Positions 1 through 10,278 of a DNA stretch of 64,000 nucleotides are shown one piece after another (within the stretch, counting starts at the first letter, position 1; each line of letters begins with the position of its first letter). Under the pieces are notes generated by a model, which had not been told where the DNA came from, made no database searches, and saw nothing but the letters and a program-made list of their open reading frames with translations. Source of the stretch: Sulfurimonas sp. (lineage in GTDB: Bacteria; Campylobacterota; Campylobacteria; Campylobacterales; Sulfurimonadaceae); NCBI RefSeq assembly GCF_028694605.1, contig NZ_JAQVKP010000001.1:62001-126000 (forward strand), in the 5' to 3' direction. The translations under genes and the position numbers were made by a program.

Positions 1-2
1 CA

Positions 3-566
3 ACAGATATAGAACATTTTAAAGACGTCCTGCATAGATATATGAGCCAAATCAGCGAAAGTAACCGTTTGAAGGGATTTTTTTCAAGACATATGTTAAA
101 ACTAAAACTCTATAGCCTAAGAGGGTTGGAGATTTTTAGTACATCAAGTGTCAATGATGTTGTATTTGACTACTGTTGCCATCCAAAAAACGGTGATGAG
201 GTTATGGCGTTTTTGGAGAAGGGAAAAGCACATGTGCATCATAAAATGTGTTCAAGCGCTGCAAAAAAACTTGATGCAAAAGAACCTATGATTTTTGTTC
301 GATGGGAAAAACTCAAGATTTACAATTATGACATGATTGTTTCGCTTCAAAGCGGGGTAGGGACTTTGGCGGAGTTTTTAAACTTTTTGGCAAAACTCAA
401 AATCGATATCAACCAGATAGAACTCGGAAAAAACAAAAGTGAATCCACACGCTACTGCGAAATAGGATTTGAGAGCAAAGAAGCAGATATTAACGCACTT
501 CGTGCTAAAATCGAACAAAAGATAAAAGTGATACATTTTATCCGCACGGATGATGCGTATAGATAA
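3..566 (+). CDS. spoT: Rel/SpoT (p)ppGpp synthetase/hydrolase, C-terminal part (5' end outside window)
   Basis: The reading frame is open from the window edge; codons before the internal ATG at 42 (reading [13 protein letters not shown]) continue the same protein, so this is a 5'-truncated gene and not a 174-residue protein. The visible part matches the end of the regulatory half of Rel/SpoT stringent-response enzymes: a helical segment, the conserved-cysteine region ([13 protein letters not shown], then HVHHKMC, matching the family's CCHPxxGD and HRxxC motifs) and a C-terminal ACT domain (from about [11 protein letters not shown]) that senses amino-acid status. The HD hydrolase and synthetase domains lie outside the window. 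tyrS follows after 29 bases and is probably co-transcribed. The assignment to Rel/SpoT is firm; which activities the enzyme has cannot be judged here. Confidence 0.87.
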   Translation, partial: TDIEHFKDVLHRYMSQISESNRLKGFFSRHMLKLKLYSLRGLEIFSTSSVNDVVFDYCCHPKNGDEVMAFLEKGKAHVHHKMCSSAAKKLDAKEPMIFVRWEKLKIYNYDMIVSLQSGVGTLAEFLNFLAKLKIDINQIELGKNKSESTRYCEIGFESKEADINALRAKIEQKIKVIHFIRTDDAYR

Positions 567-595
567 TTTATAATTATAACAGGAAGTTAGATAGT

Positions 596-1798
596 ATGTT
601 ACAAGAAGCCATAAGAGAGATACAAAGAGGAAGTGCTGAGATTATAGACAGCCAAAGAATAGAGAAACTTTTAAAAGCATATTTTGAAGAAGGCAAGAAC
701 TATACGGTCAAAGCGGGTTTTGACCCGACTGCTCCGGATTTGCATCTTGGACACACGGTTCTTTTGCAAAAGCTCGCAACTTTTCAGAAGTACGGCGCAA
801 AGATTCAGTTTCTTATAGGTGACTTTACCGCACAAATCGGCGATCCGACAGGCAAAAGCGCTACAAGAAAAACTTTAAGTGCCGTGGAAATCCTAGAAAA
901 TGCAAAGAGCTACGAAGAGCAGGTTTTTAAGATTTTAGACCCGCTAAAAACTGAGGTTGTATTTAACTCTGAGTGGATAAACCCTCTTGGAGCTTCTGGG
1001 ATGCTTACACTTACAACCACTTTTAATGTTGCAAGAATGTTAGAACGAGATGATTTTGACAAAAGATACAAAAGCCAAACACCCATTGCTATCAGCGAAT
1101 TTATCTACCCTTTGCTTCAAGGATATGACAGTGTTCATCTCAAAAGCGATATCGAGATAGGCGGAACAGACCAGAAGTTTAACCTTCTCATGGGAAGACA
1201 CCTTCAAAGAGCTTACGAGATAGGAAAAGAGCAGGCTGTGCTTATGATGCCTATCTTAGAGGGGCTTGACGGTGTGCAGAAAATGAGCAAATCTTTAGGC
1301 AATTATATCGGTGTGGCAGATGCGCCAAACGATATGTTTGCCAAAGTGCTCAGTGTCTCAGATGAGCTTATGTGGCGTTACTATGAGCTGCTCAGCACAA
1401 AAACATTGAGCGAGATTGAAGTACTTAAAGCGGGTGTGGCTGAGGGTTCATTGCATCCAAAGAGAGTAAAAGAGGATTTGGCTTTAGAGATTACGGCAAG
1501 GTTTCACTCTCTTGAAGTTGCAAATGCCGCAAAAGAGGAGTTTGAACGAGTTCATGCAAAAAATGAGATTCCAACCGAGATGGAAGAGTTTAGCGTGGAC
1601 GGGGAGATTTCTATCACTAAGGCGCTTGTGGATTGCGGCTTGACACCTTCAACTTCTCAAGCAAGAAGAGATATTAAACAGGGTGCCGCAAAGATAAATC
1701 AAGAAAAGATTAGCGATGAACAGCTACAATTAGGAAATGGGGAGTATATACTCCAAATCGGAAAAAGAAAATTTGCAAAGTTAAAGGTCAACGCATGA
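596..1798 (+). CDS. tyrS: Tyrosyl-tRNA synthetase
   Basis: Class Ic aminoacyl-tRNA synthetase that charges tRNA-Tyr with tyrosine in the cytoplasm. The 400-residue length is normal for the bacterial enzyme. The HIGH-type signature is HLGH at residues 50-53 and the KMSKS loop is present exactly at about 229-233. The last ~65 residues (from about [11 protein letters not shown]) form an S4-type RNA-binding domain. The start ATG is preceded by an AGGAAG Shine-Dalgarno at 581-586. The stop overlaps the ATG of the next gene by 4 bases (ATGA), implying translational coupling. Confidence 0.97.
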   Translation: MLQEAIREIQRGSAEIIDSQRIEKLLKAYFEEGKNYTVKAGFDPTAPDLHLGHTVLLQKLATFQKYGAKIQFLIGDFTAQIGDPTGKSATRKTLSAVEILENAKSYEEQVFKILDPLKTEVVFNSEWINPLGASGMLTLTTTFNVARMLERDDFDKRYKSQTPIAISEFIYPLLQGYDSVHLKSDIEIGGTDQKFNLLMGRHLQRAYEIGKEQAVLMMPILEGLDGVQKMSKSLGNYIGVADAPNDMFAKVLSVSDELMWRYYELLSTKTLSEIEVLKAGVAEGSLHPKRVKEDLALEITARFHSLEVANAAKEEFERVHAKNEIPTEMEEFSVDGEISITKALVDCGLTPSTSQARRDIKQGAAKINQEKISDEQLQLGNGEYILQIGKRKFAKLKVNA

Positions 1799-2886
1799 GC
1801 TATAAATCACTCAAAATCGGTAAATATATTATAGAAAAACCTATAGTTCAAGGCGGAATGGGGGTCGGCATAAGTTGGGATCAGCTAGCCGGCAATGTTT
1901 CAAAAGAGGGCGGTTTGGGTGTTATCAGTGCTGTTGGAACAGGGTATTATGAAGACAAAAAGTACGCTTCAAAACTTGTGGCGGGCAGACCGCTTGAAGC
2001 ACTTGGGTTTTACTCAAAAGAGGGTTTTGATGCGATTATCCAAAATGCAAGAAAGATTTGCGGCGACAAGCCTCTTGCGGCAAATATCCTTTATGCTATC
2101 AACGATTACGGACGTGTCGTGCGTGATGCGTGTGAGAGCGGAATAGACATCATCATCACGGGTGCGGGTCTTCCTACAAATATGCCGGAGTTTACCGAGG
2201 GGTATCCTGATGTTGCTCTTGTTCCAATCGTATCTTCTGCAAAAGCGCTTAAAATCATCTGCAAAAGATGGAAACAGCGTTACGACCGTCTTCCTGATGC
2301 AGTAGTGTTAGAGGGTCCAAAAAGCGGCGGACATCAGGGTTTTACTTATGAGCAGTGTTCTATGCCTGAAAACCAACTTGAAAATCTAGTCAAGCCGGTT
2401 GTGGAAGAGGCTGCTTTATGGGGTGATATCCCCGTAATCGCAGCAGGCGGTATCTGGGATAAAAACGATATTGAGCAGATGATGGCACTGGGTGCAAGAG
2501 GCGTGCAGATGGGAACACGTTTTATCGCAACCAATGAGTGTGATGCACATGAAAACTTCAAAAAAGTTCTTTTAGATGCTAAAAAAGAGGATATCCAACT
2601 CTTCTCTTCCCCTGTTGGCTACCCTGCACAAGGAATCAGAACAAACCTCACCAGATTAGTAGAAAAAAGAGAGGGTCCCGCTATCAAATGTATCTCTAAC
2701 TGCGTTGCACCTTGTAACCGTGGTGAAGAGGCAAAAGAGGTTGGTTACTGCATAGCAGATAGATTGAGTGATGCTTATCTTGGCAACACGGAAACAGGAC
2801 TTTTCTTCTCAGGCACAAACGGATACAGAGTTAATGAGATTATTTCCGTTAAAGAGCTTATAAATAAATTGGTTGATGGCGAATAG
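1795..2886 (+). CDS. Nitronate monooxygenase / 2-nitropropane dioxygenase family flavoprotein
   Basis: A 363-residue TIM-barrel FMN enzyme of the NMO/FabK-like superfamily. Visible features are the N-terminal [10 protein letters not shown] loop, the [10 protein letters not shown] segment, the central [12 protein letters not shown] stretch and the [10 protein letters not shown] plus [11 protein letters not shown] phosphate-binding loops typical of the family. Members oxidise nitronates or act as enoyl-ACP reductases (FabK). The long C-terminal cysteine-containing stretch ([12 protein letters not shown]) is seen in a subgroup often annotated simply as nitronate monooxygenase. The substrate cannot be read from the sequence. 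It overlaps tyrS by 4 bases. Confidence 0.85.
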   Translation: MSYKSLKIGKYIIEKPIVQGGMGVGISWDQLAGNVSKEGGLGVISAVGTGYYEDKKYASKLVAGRPLEALGFYSKEGFDAIIQNARKICGDKPLAANILYAINDYGRVVRDACESGIDIIITGAGLPTNMPEFTEGYPDVALVPIVSSAKALKIICKRWKQRYDRLPDAVVLEGPKSGGHQGFTYEQCSMPENQLENLVKPVVEEAALWGDIPVIAAGGIWDKNDIEQMMALGARGVQMGTRFIATNECDAHENFKKVLLDAKKEDIQLFSSPVGYPAQGIRTNLTRLVEKREGPAIKCISNCVAPCNRGEEAKEVGYCIADRLSDAYLGNTETGLFFSGTNGYRVNEIISVKELINKLVDGE

Positions 2887-2895
2887 TTTTAGTAG

Positions 2896-4305
2896 ATGAT
2901 GAGATTTTTTTTATGGTTGTTGCCGTTTTTGCTGGTTGCGGGGTTGTATGCAGATGATGTAACGTTTAAGCGTGCAGAAGCGTATATGCAAAGCGGCTCA
3001 CAGAGTGATATTTTTCGTGCCTATAACGATTATAAAAATCTCTATTTGCAGTCAATGGTTAGCGGTGATGAAAAATTGAAAATAGACTCTTTGCAAGGTA
3101 TTGTGGCGAGCGGCACAAAGCTTGACATAGATATTGATAAGTACGAAAAAGAGCTAAAAACACTCTCCTCAAAAATAACACTAAGCAGTTACAATCAGCC
3201 AGAACCAAAGCCTATGAAGAAGACTAAGCATATTGAGGATGTACAAGTCGGCGTGCTTGCAAAGTTGCAAGGTATAAAATGGAGAGACAATACTCTTGTT
3301 TTAATTTTTGAACAGCCAATCGAGGCAAAGCAGATAAACTACTTTACGCTCCACGATAAAAAGAAAAAACGCTACAGATATGTATATGACATTAAAACTT
3401 CTATGCTGACAAGCTCACATAATATTACAAAAAAGGGTATCTCACAAATAAAAATTGCTCAATTTAACCCAGAAACACTTAGACTGGCAATAGAAAATAG
3501 TGTACCCGTTGAACTGTCCCATGTGGTAAATAAGGCAACTCTTGAGATTACTTTTGGCTCAGAATCAAGTACAAGAAAAGCTCTGGAAGTTGTTGAAAAA
3601 GCAGTCCCGATGCCAAAGACAACAAGGGGTAAAAAGATAGTAGTTGACCCTGGACACGGCGGCACTGACCCCGGAGCAATCGGGTACAATGACCATAGAG
3701 AGAAAATGATTGTTTTCAACATCTCGCAAGAGCTTGTCAAGATTCTAAAAAGCCGCGGACATGCCGTTTATATGACAAGAGATGATGATACTTTTGTAAA
3801 ACTTAGCAAAAGAACAGAGTTTGCAAACGATAAAAAAGCGGATATCTTTGTAAGTGTTCATGCCAATTCCGTACCAAACGGGAGTGCAAATGATGTGCAT
3901 GGGATAGAGTGCTATTTTCTCTCGCCTTCACGCTCTGAGAGAGCGAAAAAAGCAGCAGCTCAAGAGAACTCAGCCGATATGAGCGATATGAACATGTATG
4001 GAAAAGACAGCTACCTAAATCTTTTAAACCATCACAATATCGTAGCATCCAATAAACTTGCGATAGATTTGCAAAGAGGAATGCTTAGTGCGCTCAATCC
4101 AAAATACAAAGATGTAAGGGACGGCGGTGTAAAAGAGGGACCTTTTTGGGTTTTGGTAGGAGCGCAGATGCCGTCAGTTTTGGTTGAGGTAGGGTTTCTC
4201 TCCCATCCAAAAGAAGCAATACGTCTTGCAGATAAAGAGTATGTTAAAATTATGGCAAGAGGAATGGCAGAGGGGATAGAACGCTATTTTGTCAATAACC
4301 AATAA
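2896..4305 (+). CDS. N-acetylmuramoyl-L-alanine amidase (Amidase_3), periplasmic
   Basis: Zinc amidase that cleaves the lactyl-amide bond between MurNAc and the stem peptide, normally for daughter-cell separation. An N-terminal hydrophobic signal segment (FFLWLLPFLLVAGLYA) predicts export. Residues ~25-245 form a poorly conserved AMIN-like targeting region. The Amidase_3 domain begins at about residue 248 (KIVVDPGHGG), with zinc-ligand His about 254, a Glu in HREKMIVF, His in SVHANS, and the catalytic Glu in VEVGFLSHP near the end. The 469-residue length fits the AmiC-like proteins of Campylobacterota. It ends at a perfect terminator palindrome shared with the convergent DHH gene. Confidence 0.92.
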   Translation: MMRFFLWLLPFLLVAGLYADDVTFKRAEAYMQSGSQSDIFRAYNDYKNLYLQSMVSGDEKLKIDSLQGIVASGTKLDIDIDKYEKELKTLSSKITLSSYNQPEPKPMKKTKHIEDVQVGVLAKLQGIKWRDNTLVLIFEQPIEAKQINYFTLHDKKKKRYRYVYDIKTSMLTSSHNITKKGISQIKIAQFNPETLRLAIENSVPVELSHVVNKATLEITFGSESSTRKALEVVEKAVPMPKTTRGKKIVVDPGHGGTDPGAIGYNDHREKMIVFNISQELVKILKSRGHAVYMTRDDDTFVKLSKRTEFANDKKADIFVSVHANSVPNGSANDVHGIECYFLSPSRSERAKKAAAQENSADMSDMNMYGKDSYLNLLNHHNIVASNKLAIDLQRGMLSALNPKYKDVRDGGVKEGPFWVLVGAQMPSVLVEVGFLSHPKEAIRLADKEYVKIMARGMAEGIERYFVNNQ

Positions 4306-4313
4306 ATTTCAGG

Positions 4314-4336
4314 AAGAGGCTTAAGCCTCTTTTTTG
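4314..4336. terminator. Bidirectional rho-independent terminator
   Basis: A perfect 18-bp palindrome (AAGAGGCTTAAGCCTCTT, 4314-4331) is followed by a T-run on the plus strand. It lies between the convergent amidase and DHH genes and includes the stop codon of the latter. Confidence 0.85.
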
Positions 4337-5400
4337 TACTCTAACTCCCCCGCAACAGCCTCTTTTTCATTGATGATTTTTTCTATCTGCTGTTTTACCA
4401 AGTCGTAGCGAAACTGCTCTTTAAATCCTACTATGCGACCTCCCGCAGCATTTGGGTGTCCGCCGCCGCTGCACCACTCTTTGGAGATAGTCGCAACATT
4501 GACACCATTGTTTGCACGCAAGCTCAGTGTTCCTTTAAAGCTTACGTCCACGATAAAATCATACTCCGGATAGGTAAGTAAAAAACCGTTGCCGATGATA
4601 GAAGTATTGCCGACACCGTAGCTAAGATAACCTCTGTACCCTTTGTAGTAAATCGTTTTTGTCTCTCTTGCATCACCCAAAAGTTTTACGATGTAGGTTG
4701 TTGCCAAGTTGTCAAGGGTATCATTTTTCTCTGTTTTGAAAAAATCTTTCTTAATCAGATGGATTTTTTCATCTAAAAGAATGGGTGCATCTTCAAGTTC
4801 CATATATTTTGTCGCTTCAAACAGCAGTGAGAGTTTGTAGTAGTTGTCCTCCAGCGGAAACATAATCTTGTTTAGCTCTCGCATCTCGCTTATAAGCCGC
4901 ATGCAAACTTTTCCATACTCAAAGTCTGCATGCTCCTCCATCTTCCACAAATCCACCGCATTGACAATGGCAACATAGTGCTGCATCCATTCGGGAGCAT
5001 CAAGAGAAAAGTGCTCTTTTGCATAGTCATAGGTGATTTTTGTTGCAGATCTTGAGGTGTCAAGAAAATACCATGGATACTTTTGCGCACTCTCTTCGCC
5101 GGTTCCGTGATGGTCAAGAAGCAGAAGCGTCACTCTTTTTTTATTGTTACCCAGCTTTTCAACCTCACTGTTGAGCCATTTAGACTCTTCTGCCGTCAAA
5201 TTTAAGTCGGTTATCAAAAGTGTTGTATCTTCAGTACTGCCTATGATGTTTTGCAGCATTAACTCCAGCGTCTGTTTTACCTCTGCTCCATAGTTGGCGT
5301 TGTAATTTAAGAGCTTATACGGAGTATGGCGCATAACAAGCTGACAGCTGTAACCATCCAAATCAGTATGTGAGAGATGGTGGATTGTTTGTTTGTTCAT
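4321..5400 (-). CDS. DHH/DHHA1-family phosphoesterase
   Basis: A 359-residue protein with the metal-binding motifs of the DHH superfamily: HTDLDGYS near the N terminus (Asp13, Asp15), LLITDLN at about 61-67, LLDHHGTG at about 94-101, and the DHHA1-type glycine-rich SGGGHPNAAGG motif near residue 310. These enzymes hydrolyse nanoRNA, pAp or cyclic dinucleotides, or act as 3'-5' exonucleases. The subfamily lacks the N-terminal sensory modules of GdpP and resembles the stand-alone Campylobacterota oligoribonuclease-like type. The exact substrate is not deducible. It follows flhA by 13 bases on the same strand and probably shares its transcript. Confidence 0.85.
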   Translation of the reverse strand: MNKQTIHHLSHTDLDGYSCQLVMRHTPYKLLNYNANYGAEVKQTLELMLQNIIGSTEDTTLLITDLNLTAEESKWLNSEVEKLGNNKKRVTLLLLDHHGTGEESAQKYPWYFLDTSRSATKITYDYAKEHFSLDAPEWMQHYVAIVNAVDLWKMEEHADFEYGKVCMRLISEMRELNKIMFPLEDNYYKLSLLFEATKYMELEDAPILLDEKIHLIKKDFFKTEKNDTLDNLATTYIVKLLGDARETKTIYYKGYRGYLSYGVGNTSIIGNGFLLTYPEYDFIVDVSFKGTLSLRANNGVNVATISKEWCSGGGHPNAAGGRIVGFKEQFRYDLVKQQIEKIINEKEAVAGELEYKKEA

Positions 5401-5413
5401 TTATTTCCTTGTG

Positions 5414-7582
5414 TTATTTAATGGAGATAGAGCCCATAACTTCAAACGTTGCATTTGAGTCTATCTCGGCATGTGAGAGTGTCACGATATCAAGAGAAAA
5501 TCTCTCCAGTATCTCCGCAATCCCTCGGCGTAGCTGTGGATCTACTACAACCACGACAGGAGAGATGCCTTTTTGCAGCATCTCGGCAGCTTTTGCGCTT
5601 GTGGCTTGGATAAGTGCATTTATCTCTGTGACGTTTAATAGCAGATGACGCATTCCATCACGCTCTTGTGATTTTTCAAGCATTAACTGTTCAGAAGCAG
5701 TGTCAAATGTCAGTAGTCTGACAACCCCGTCAGGATTGGAGTACATCTGTGTAATGATGCGGGAGAGTTTGGCGCGCACCTGCTCGGTAATAATCTCAAC
5801 ATTTTTTGTATATTCAGCGATATCGGCGATGGTCTCAAGGATGGTAAGCATATCTTTGAGAGGTATTTTTTCGTGCAAAAGCGCTTTGAGAACCCTTTGT
5901 ATAAGCCCGATAGAAGCAACTTTTTGCAAATCTTCGACGATAACGGGAAAGTCATTTTTGATTTTGGTGATGAGTGACTGTACCTCTTGGCGTGTGAGAA
6001 AATCTTCGGCGTTTTTCTTCACAAGTTCACTCATGTGGGTGGAGATAACGGTAGCAGGGTCAACAACAGTATAGCCGTTGATTATCGCATCCTCTTTTTG
6101 GCTAGACTGTATCCACATAGCATCAAGCCCAAATGCAGGCTCTTTGGTTGGTTCACCTTTGATGTCACCCGTTGCCATGCCGCTATCCATTGCCAAAAAT
6201 TTGTCAGGAACGATTTTGCCCTCGCCGATAGCGATACCCTTTAGCAGAATTTGATATTGCTGAGGTTGAAGATGAAGGTTGTCTCTGATGCGCACTTGCG
6301 GCATTAAAAAACCAAAATCAGAGGCTATTTTTCTTCTCATGGAGCGTATGCGTTCAAGCAAATCGCCCCCTTGAGTGTTGTCTGCAAGGCGGATAAGCTG
6401 GTATCCAAGAGTAAGTTCAAGCATCTCGACTTTTAGTATATCTTGAAGCGCACTCTCTTCCTCTTTGGCAATTTCCTCGTTTGTTTTTGCAGGACGTGCG
6501 GCAGCCCTCTCTTTTGCTTGTGCCTCTTTCTCTTTTTGTGTAAGAATTCCCTCAACATTAAGTATTTTTAATTCGCCTTTTTCATACTTGTAGATTGACC
6601 ATCCAAGAAGTGCAAACAGTATGCCCACAAGCCCCATAGAAGCTGTAGGAAGCCCCGGAACGAGTGCAAATAGAATCATGATAAAACCTACAATCATCAT
6701 GATTTTTGCATTTCCCATAATTTGGTTGATCGTGCCCTCTGCAAAGTTGTCTCCATCGCCAGAAGAGCGGGTAATCATGATACCTGTTGCAGTAGAGATG
6801 ATAAGTGCGGGAATCTGCCCGACAAGTCCATCCCCGATGGTTAAGAGTGTAAAGACGGAAGCACTTGCGCTCACCGGCATATCGTGCTGAAAAACACCTA
6901 TTAAAAAGCCGCCGATAATGTTGATGAGAGTGATGACAATCCCCGCAACGGCGTCTCCTTTGACAAACTTGCTCGAACCGTCCATTGCTCCGTAAAAGTT
7001 TGCATCTTGAAGGATTTCTGCTCTTCTTCTCTTTGCCTCTGCGTCGTCAATAAGTCCGGCATTGAGATCCGCGTCAACCGCCATCTGTTTTCCGGGCATA
7101 GAGTCTAGTGTAAAGCGTGCTGCAACCTCTGCAACTCTTGTAGAGCCTTTGGTAATAACCATAAAGTTTATGATGACCAAAATGGAAAAAACAATAATAC
7201 CTATGACATAGTTTCCGCCAACGACGAAGTTTCCAAAGCTCGTAATAATAGAGCTTACCGCATCAACACCCTCGTGACCATGACTTAAAATCATTCTTGT
7301 GGTTGCAATGTTGAGTGCAAGCCTAAAGAGTGTCAAGATAAGGATAAGTGTGGGAAAGGTGGTAAGGTCGGTCGGTTTTGGAACATAGAGCGATATAAGC
7401 AATATAAGAACTGCAAGAGCCATGGAGACGGTGAGCAGCACATCAAGCATCGCCGATGGAAGCGGTACGATGATAATCGCCAAAATCGCCATAACAAAGA
7501 TAACAACACTTAAATCTCTTTGCCCGATTAAAAAGTTAAGTGTTGTACCGATTTGTTGTCTGGTGGTAAGTTTTTTTGCCAA
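5414..7582 (-). CDS. flhA: Flagellar type III export gate protein FlhA
   Basis: A 722-residue integral membrane component of the flagellar protein-export apparatus. The N-terminal ~330 residues contain about eight transmembrane helices with the family's highly conserved loop ([19 protein letters not shown] and DADLNAG, at about 149-175). The C-terminal half is the cytosolic domain that docks chaperone-substrate complexes and forms the nonameric ring. The length is normal for the family. It lies just downstream (4-base gap) of the Rrf2 gene and upstream of the DHH gene. It implies a flagellated cell, consistent with the two chemoreceptors further along. Confidence 0.97.
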   Translation of the reverse strand: MAKKLTTRQQIGTTLNFLIGQRDLSVVIFVMAILAIIIVPLPSAMLDVLLTVSMALAVLILLISLYVPKPTDLTTFPTLILILTLFRLALNIATTRMILSHGHEGVDAVSSIITSFGNFVVGGNYVIGIIVFSILVIINFMVITKGSTRVAEVAARFTLDSMPGKQMAVDADLNAGLIDDAEAKRRRAEILQDANFYGAMDGSSKFVKGDAVAGIVITLINIIGGFLIGVFQHDMPVSASASVFTLLTIGDGLVGQIPALIISTATGIMITRSSGDGDNFAEGTINQIMGNAKIMMIVGFIMILFALVPGLPTASMGLVGILFALLGWSIYKYEKGELKILNVEGILTQKEKEAQAKERAAARPAKTNEEIAKEEESALQDILKVEMLELTLGYQLIRLADNTQGGDLLERIRSMRRKIASDFGFLMPQVRIRDNLHLQPQQYQILLKGIAIGEGKIVPDKFLAMDSGMATGDIKGEPTKEPAFGLDAMWIQSSQKEDAIINGYTVVDPATVISTHMSELVKKNAEDFLTRQEVQSLITKIKNDFPVIVEDLQKVASIGLIQRVLKALLHEKIPLKDMLTILETIADIAEYTKNVEIITEQVRAKLSRIITQMYSNPDGVVRLLTFDTASEQLMLEKSQERDGMRHLLLNVTEINALIQATSAKAAEMLQKGISPVVVVVDPQLRRGIAEILERFSLDIVTLSHAEIDSNATFEVMGSISIK

Positions 7583-7586
7583 TTTT

Positions 7587-7988
7587 CTACTCTAAAATAT
7601 CTGCTAAAGTTAAATCCGCCAAAAAAGTATCGATTCTTCCTTGAAGCTTATTTAAAAATGGCCAAAGGCAGCAGAGTTGAGCTTTTCCTGATGGACATGA
7701 GTACATGGAGGGCGAGCAGTCAAACACCGCAGGAGCTTTCCCCTCAACAGAGGACATAACATGAAGCATGGTTATATCTTTTGGTTCATGCAAGAGTGCA
7801 AAGCCGCCGTTTACTCCTTTGTAAGATTTTAAAATATCATGTTTTGCCATAGCTTGAAGGATTTTTGCTAGAAAACTTTTAGGAATAGAGAGCTGATTTG
7901 AGAGTGTTTCGCTATCCATAGGTGCGGAAGCTTTTGATAGAACAATAAGTGAGAGTATCGCATACTCACTGGCACGTGTTATTAACAT
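7587..7988 (-). CDS. Rrf2-family transcriptional regulator
   Basis: A 133-residue winged-helix regulator starting with the family signature [12 protein letters not shown], with the recognition-helix region around [14 protein letters not shown] and the wing [12 protein letters not shown]. It carries Cys91, Cys98, Cys106 and Cys107 in the loop where IscR, NsrR and RsrR bind an Fe-S cluster; the spacing (C-x6-C-x7-CC) is not identical to those proteins, so a cluster or thiol redox switch is plausible but unproven. It is the first gene of the minus-strand run with flhA and the DHH gene. Its targets are unknown. Confidence 0.9.
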   Translation of the reverse strand: MLITRASEYAILSLIVLSKASAPMDSETLSNQLSIPKSFLAKILQAMAKHDILKSYKGVNGGFALLHEPKDITMLHVMSSVEGKAPAVFDCSPSMYSCPSGKAQLCCLWPFLNKLQGRIDTFLADLTLADILE

Positions 7989-8125
7989 AATTTATGACTT
8001 TAAAGCTAGATTTTTTAAATTATATCAAAAGAAGTTGAAATAAAAGGCAAAATCAGATATTATTGCGCTTCAACTTTATACACTGATTTGTGTGACTGTT
8101 AGAAATATACCTTTTGGAGGCTATC

Positions 8126-8401
8126 ATGGCTTTAGATTTGGCTAAAAAACGAGAAATCGTTGCAAAATTCGGTCGTAGTGAGAATGACACTGGTTCAAGT
8201 GAAGTTCAAATTGCACTATTAACAGAGAGAATCAGTGACTTAACTGAACACTTGAAAGTGTTTACAAAAGATCACGCATCAAGACTTGGTCTTTTAAAAC
8301 TGGTAGGACAGCGCCGCCGTCTTATGAAGTACTTCAAAAAGACAAACAAAGACGCTTACCTTAAGCTTGTTACAGAGTTAGGTATTAGAGATAACATCTA
8401 A
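8126..8401 (+). CDS. rpsO: 30S ribosomal protein S15
   Basis: S15 binds 16S rRNA early in 30S assembly and contributes to an intersubunit bridge. The protein begins MALDLAKK and carries the family core [14 protein letters not shown] and the [16 protein letters not shown] region with the RRRLMKYF segment. An upstream ATG at 8114 in the same frame would add four residues, but the strong Shine-Dalgarno TGGAGG at 8115-8120 lies inside that extension and is correctly spaced for the ATG at 8126, so the shorter start is chosen (91 residues, close to the usual 89-90). Confidence 0.97.
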   Translation: MALDLAKKREIVAKFGRSENDTGSSEVQIALLTERISDLTEHLKVFTKDHASRLGLLKLVGQRRRLMKYFKKTNKDAYLKLVTELGIRDNI

Positions 8402-8414
8402 CTACATTAGCGGC

Positions 8415-8432
8415 AGGGACATAAATGTCCCT
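8415..8432. terminator. Hairpin terminator between rpsO and kdsB
   Basis: A perfect 8-bp stem (AGGGACAT / ATGTCCCT) with a 2-base loop lies between the convergent rpsO and kdsB stop codons. The downstream flanks are AT-rich without a clean T-run, so efficiency is uncertain. Confidence 0.65.
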
Positions 8433-8448
8433 TGCATAAAGTTAATTT

Positions 8449-9165
8449 TTATAAAAAAATCTCTATCGCTCTTTTCAAATCTTCTTCTGTATCTATCCCA
8501 AACCCCGTACTTGCTACTTTTACCATACTTATCTTTTTTTGATGATAAATAGCACGGAGCTGTTCTAGTTTTTCTATATCCTCTAGCGGTGCATCTTCTA
8601 GGGAACAAAATTCTTGAAGGCTTTTTTTGTCAAAACCATAGATGCCGATATGTCCGAAGTAGTTTGCCTCTCCGCTTCTGTTGTAAGGGATTGGTGAACG
8701 GGAGAAGTAGATAGCGTTGTGCGCGGCATCAAGCACAACTTTTACGAGATTTGGGTCAAGTGCTGCCTCGGCGTTTATGGCATTGTAACAGCTTGCCATA
8801 ACAAATGGCTCTTTTTGCTCTTTTAGGATGTTTAGCCTTTTTTGCAACGCTTCAACAACACCGCTCTCGATGAATGGCTCATCTGCCTGCACATTGATAA
8901 CTATCTCATCATCTGCCAGATTAAGGATATTTGCGCATTCGTTTATACGATCCGTACCGCTTTTATGTGTGGTAGATGTAAGCATTGCTTCTACTCCATG
9001 CTCTTTGCAGATAGAGATAATCTGCTCATCATCTGCTGCCACCACAACTTTGTCAAGGTGTGCAACTCTTTTTGCCGTCCTAACCACCATAGGCAAGCCG
9101 CCGATGTCTGCCAGTACTTTTTGAGGAAACCTTGTTGAAGCAAGTCTTGCGGGAATAATTATCAT
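8449..9165 (-). CDS. kdsB: 3-deoxy-manno-octulosonate cytidylyltransferase (CMP-Kdo synthetase)
   Basis: Activates Kdo with CTP to CMP-Kdo for lipopolysaccharide inner-core synthesis. The 238-residue protein has the N-terminal nucleotide-binding sequence IIPARLASTRFPQKVL, the VAADDEQI motif, the NVQADEPFI catalytic segment and the HIGIYGFDKKSL region, all typical of KdsB. The length is normal. It is convergent with rpsO and divergent from the methyltransferase gene at 9215. Confidence 0.96.
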   Translation of the reverse strand: MIIIPARLASTRFPQKVLADIGGLPMVVRTAKRVAHLDKVVVAADDEQIISICKEHGVEAMLTSTTHKSGTDRINECANILNLADDEIVINVQADEPFIESGVVEALQKRLNILKEQKEPFVMASCYNAINAEAALDPNLVKVVLDAAHNAIYFSRSPIPYNRSGEANYFGHIGIYGFDKKSLQEFCSLEDAPLEDIEKLEQLRAIYHQKKISMVKVASTGFGIDTEEDLKRAIEIFL

Positions 9166-9214
9166 TTAAAGCCTTTGAGATATAATTGCATAATTATATC
9201 AGATAAGGTTTTTG

Positions 9215-9913
9215 ATGCTTCTTTATCAGCCAGAATCAGGCTACTGTTACAACAGCGACTCTATTTTTTTGTATGATTTTATCAGCACATTTTGCCCAAA
9301 GGGAAGAGTTCTTGATGTCGGTGCGGGGTGCGGAGTTGTCGGACTGTTGGTGGCGAAAGAGCATCCAAAAGTGGAACTTGAGGCTATTGAGAAACAGGAT
9401 GTTTTTGTAGAGTATGCTACCATCAACGCACGGGTAAACAAGATAGCCTACAAGATATATAAAAAAGATTTTTTGGAACTTGAAGAGGGCGTGAAGTATG
9501 ATTATGTCATATCAAATCCCCCTTTTTATCATGATGGGGTCACTAAAAGCCAAAATGAGATGTTATTTAACGCAAGGTATAATATCAATTTGCCGTTAGA
9601 TAAATTTTTTAAAAAAGTCTCGAAGGTGCTTAAGCCAAACGCACACTTTATATTCTGTTATGATGCTTCACAGTTTGGGCTTATTTGTGCAGAGCTTGAA
9701 CGTGCCAAGATGAGGGCTGTGGATGTGCAGTTTATCCATCCAAAGATTGACAGGGTCGCATCTCTTGTTATGGTACATGCAAGAAACGGCTCGAAGTCGC
9801 TTATGAAAGTTTGGGAGCCATTTATCAGTTTTGACGGTGATGAGTTTTCGCAAAAGGCAAAAGAGATATATGCAAAAGCAAAGGCGCAGAGTATAAAATG
9901 TCAGATAAAATAA
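9215..9913 (+). CDS. SAM-dependent methyltransferase, TrmN6-like (tRNA m6A37 type)
   Basis: A class I methyltransferase with motif I VLDVGAGCGVVG at about residues 32-43 and the adenine-N6 motif NPPF at about 101-104. This is the architecture of TrmN6/YfiC, which methylates A37 of tRNA-Val. The ORF can begin at a TTG at 9212, but the immediately following ATG at 9215 is preferred, with a weak AAGG about 6 bases upstream. Its 3' end overlaps the next gene by 16 bases. RNA specificity is inferred from family resemblance only. Confidence 0.8.
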   Translation: MLLYQPESGYCYNSDSIFLYDFISTFCPKGRVLDVGAGCGVVGLLVAKEHPKVELEAIEKQDVFVEYATINARVNKIAYKIYKKDFLELEEGVKYDYVISNPPFYHDGVTKSQNEMLFNARYNINLPLDKFFKKVSKVLKPNAHFIFCYDASQFGLICAELERAKMRAVDVQFIHPKIDRVASLVMVHARNGSKSLMKVWEPFISFDGDEFSQKAKEIYAKAKAQSIKCQIK

Positions 9914-10278
9914 CACAAGAGGGATTTAGCTATACTTTTGACCCCTCGGCATGCGAGACATGTCAGGCAAGGTGCTGTACGGGGGAGAGCGGATATATCC
10001 ATGTCAATCATCAGGAGATAGAAGCTATTGCCTCTTTTGCGGGGCTTGATAATGATGTATTTATGCAGAGATTTCTCTTTAAAAACGGCTATAAATACTC
10101 CATTAAAGAACGCAAAGTCGCTGAGAGCTATGAGTGTGCTTTTTATGACAGAGCGTCTAACGGCTGTATGATTTATGAGGTACGCCCGATGCAGTGCAGA
10201 ACATTTCCTTTTTGGGACTATTTTAAAACAAGAGTTGATGAGTTAAAACTTGAATGCCCGGGAGTTGCGGATGCTTAG
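9898..10278 (+). CDS. YkgJ-family cysteine-cluster protein
   Basis: A 126-residue protein with the CxxCxxxCC cluster (Cys19, 22, 26, 27) and further conserved cysteines in YECAFYD, GCMIYEVRP and MQCRTFPFW. This is the zinc/iron-chelating YkgJ (CxxCxxCC) family, whose biochemical role is not established. It overlaps the methyltransferase upstream by 16 bases and the TPR lipoprotein downstream by 8 bases, so the three are probably translated from one mRNA. Confidence 0.85.
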   Translation: MSDKITQEGFSYTFDPSACETCQARCCTGESGYIHVNHQEIEAIASFAGLDNDVFMQRFLFKNGYKYSIKERKVAESYECAFYDRASNGCMIYEVRPMQCRTFPFWDYFKTRVDELKLECPGVADA

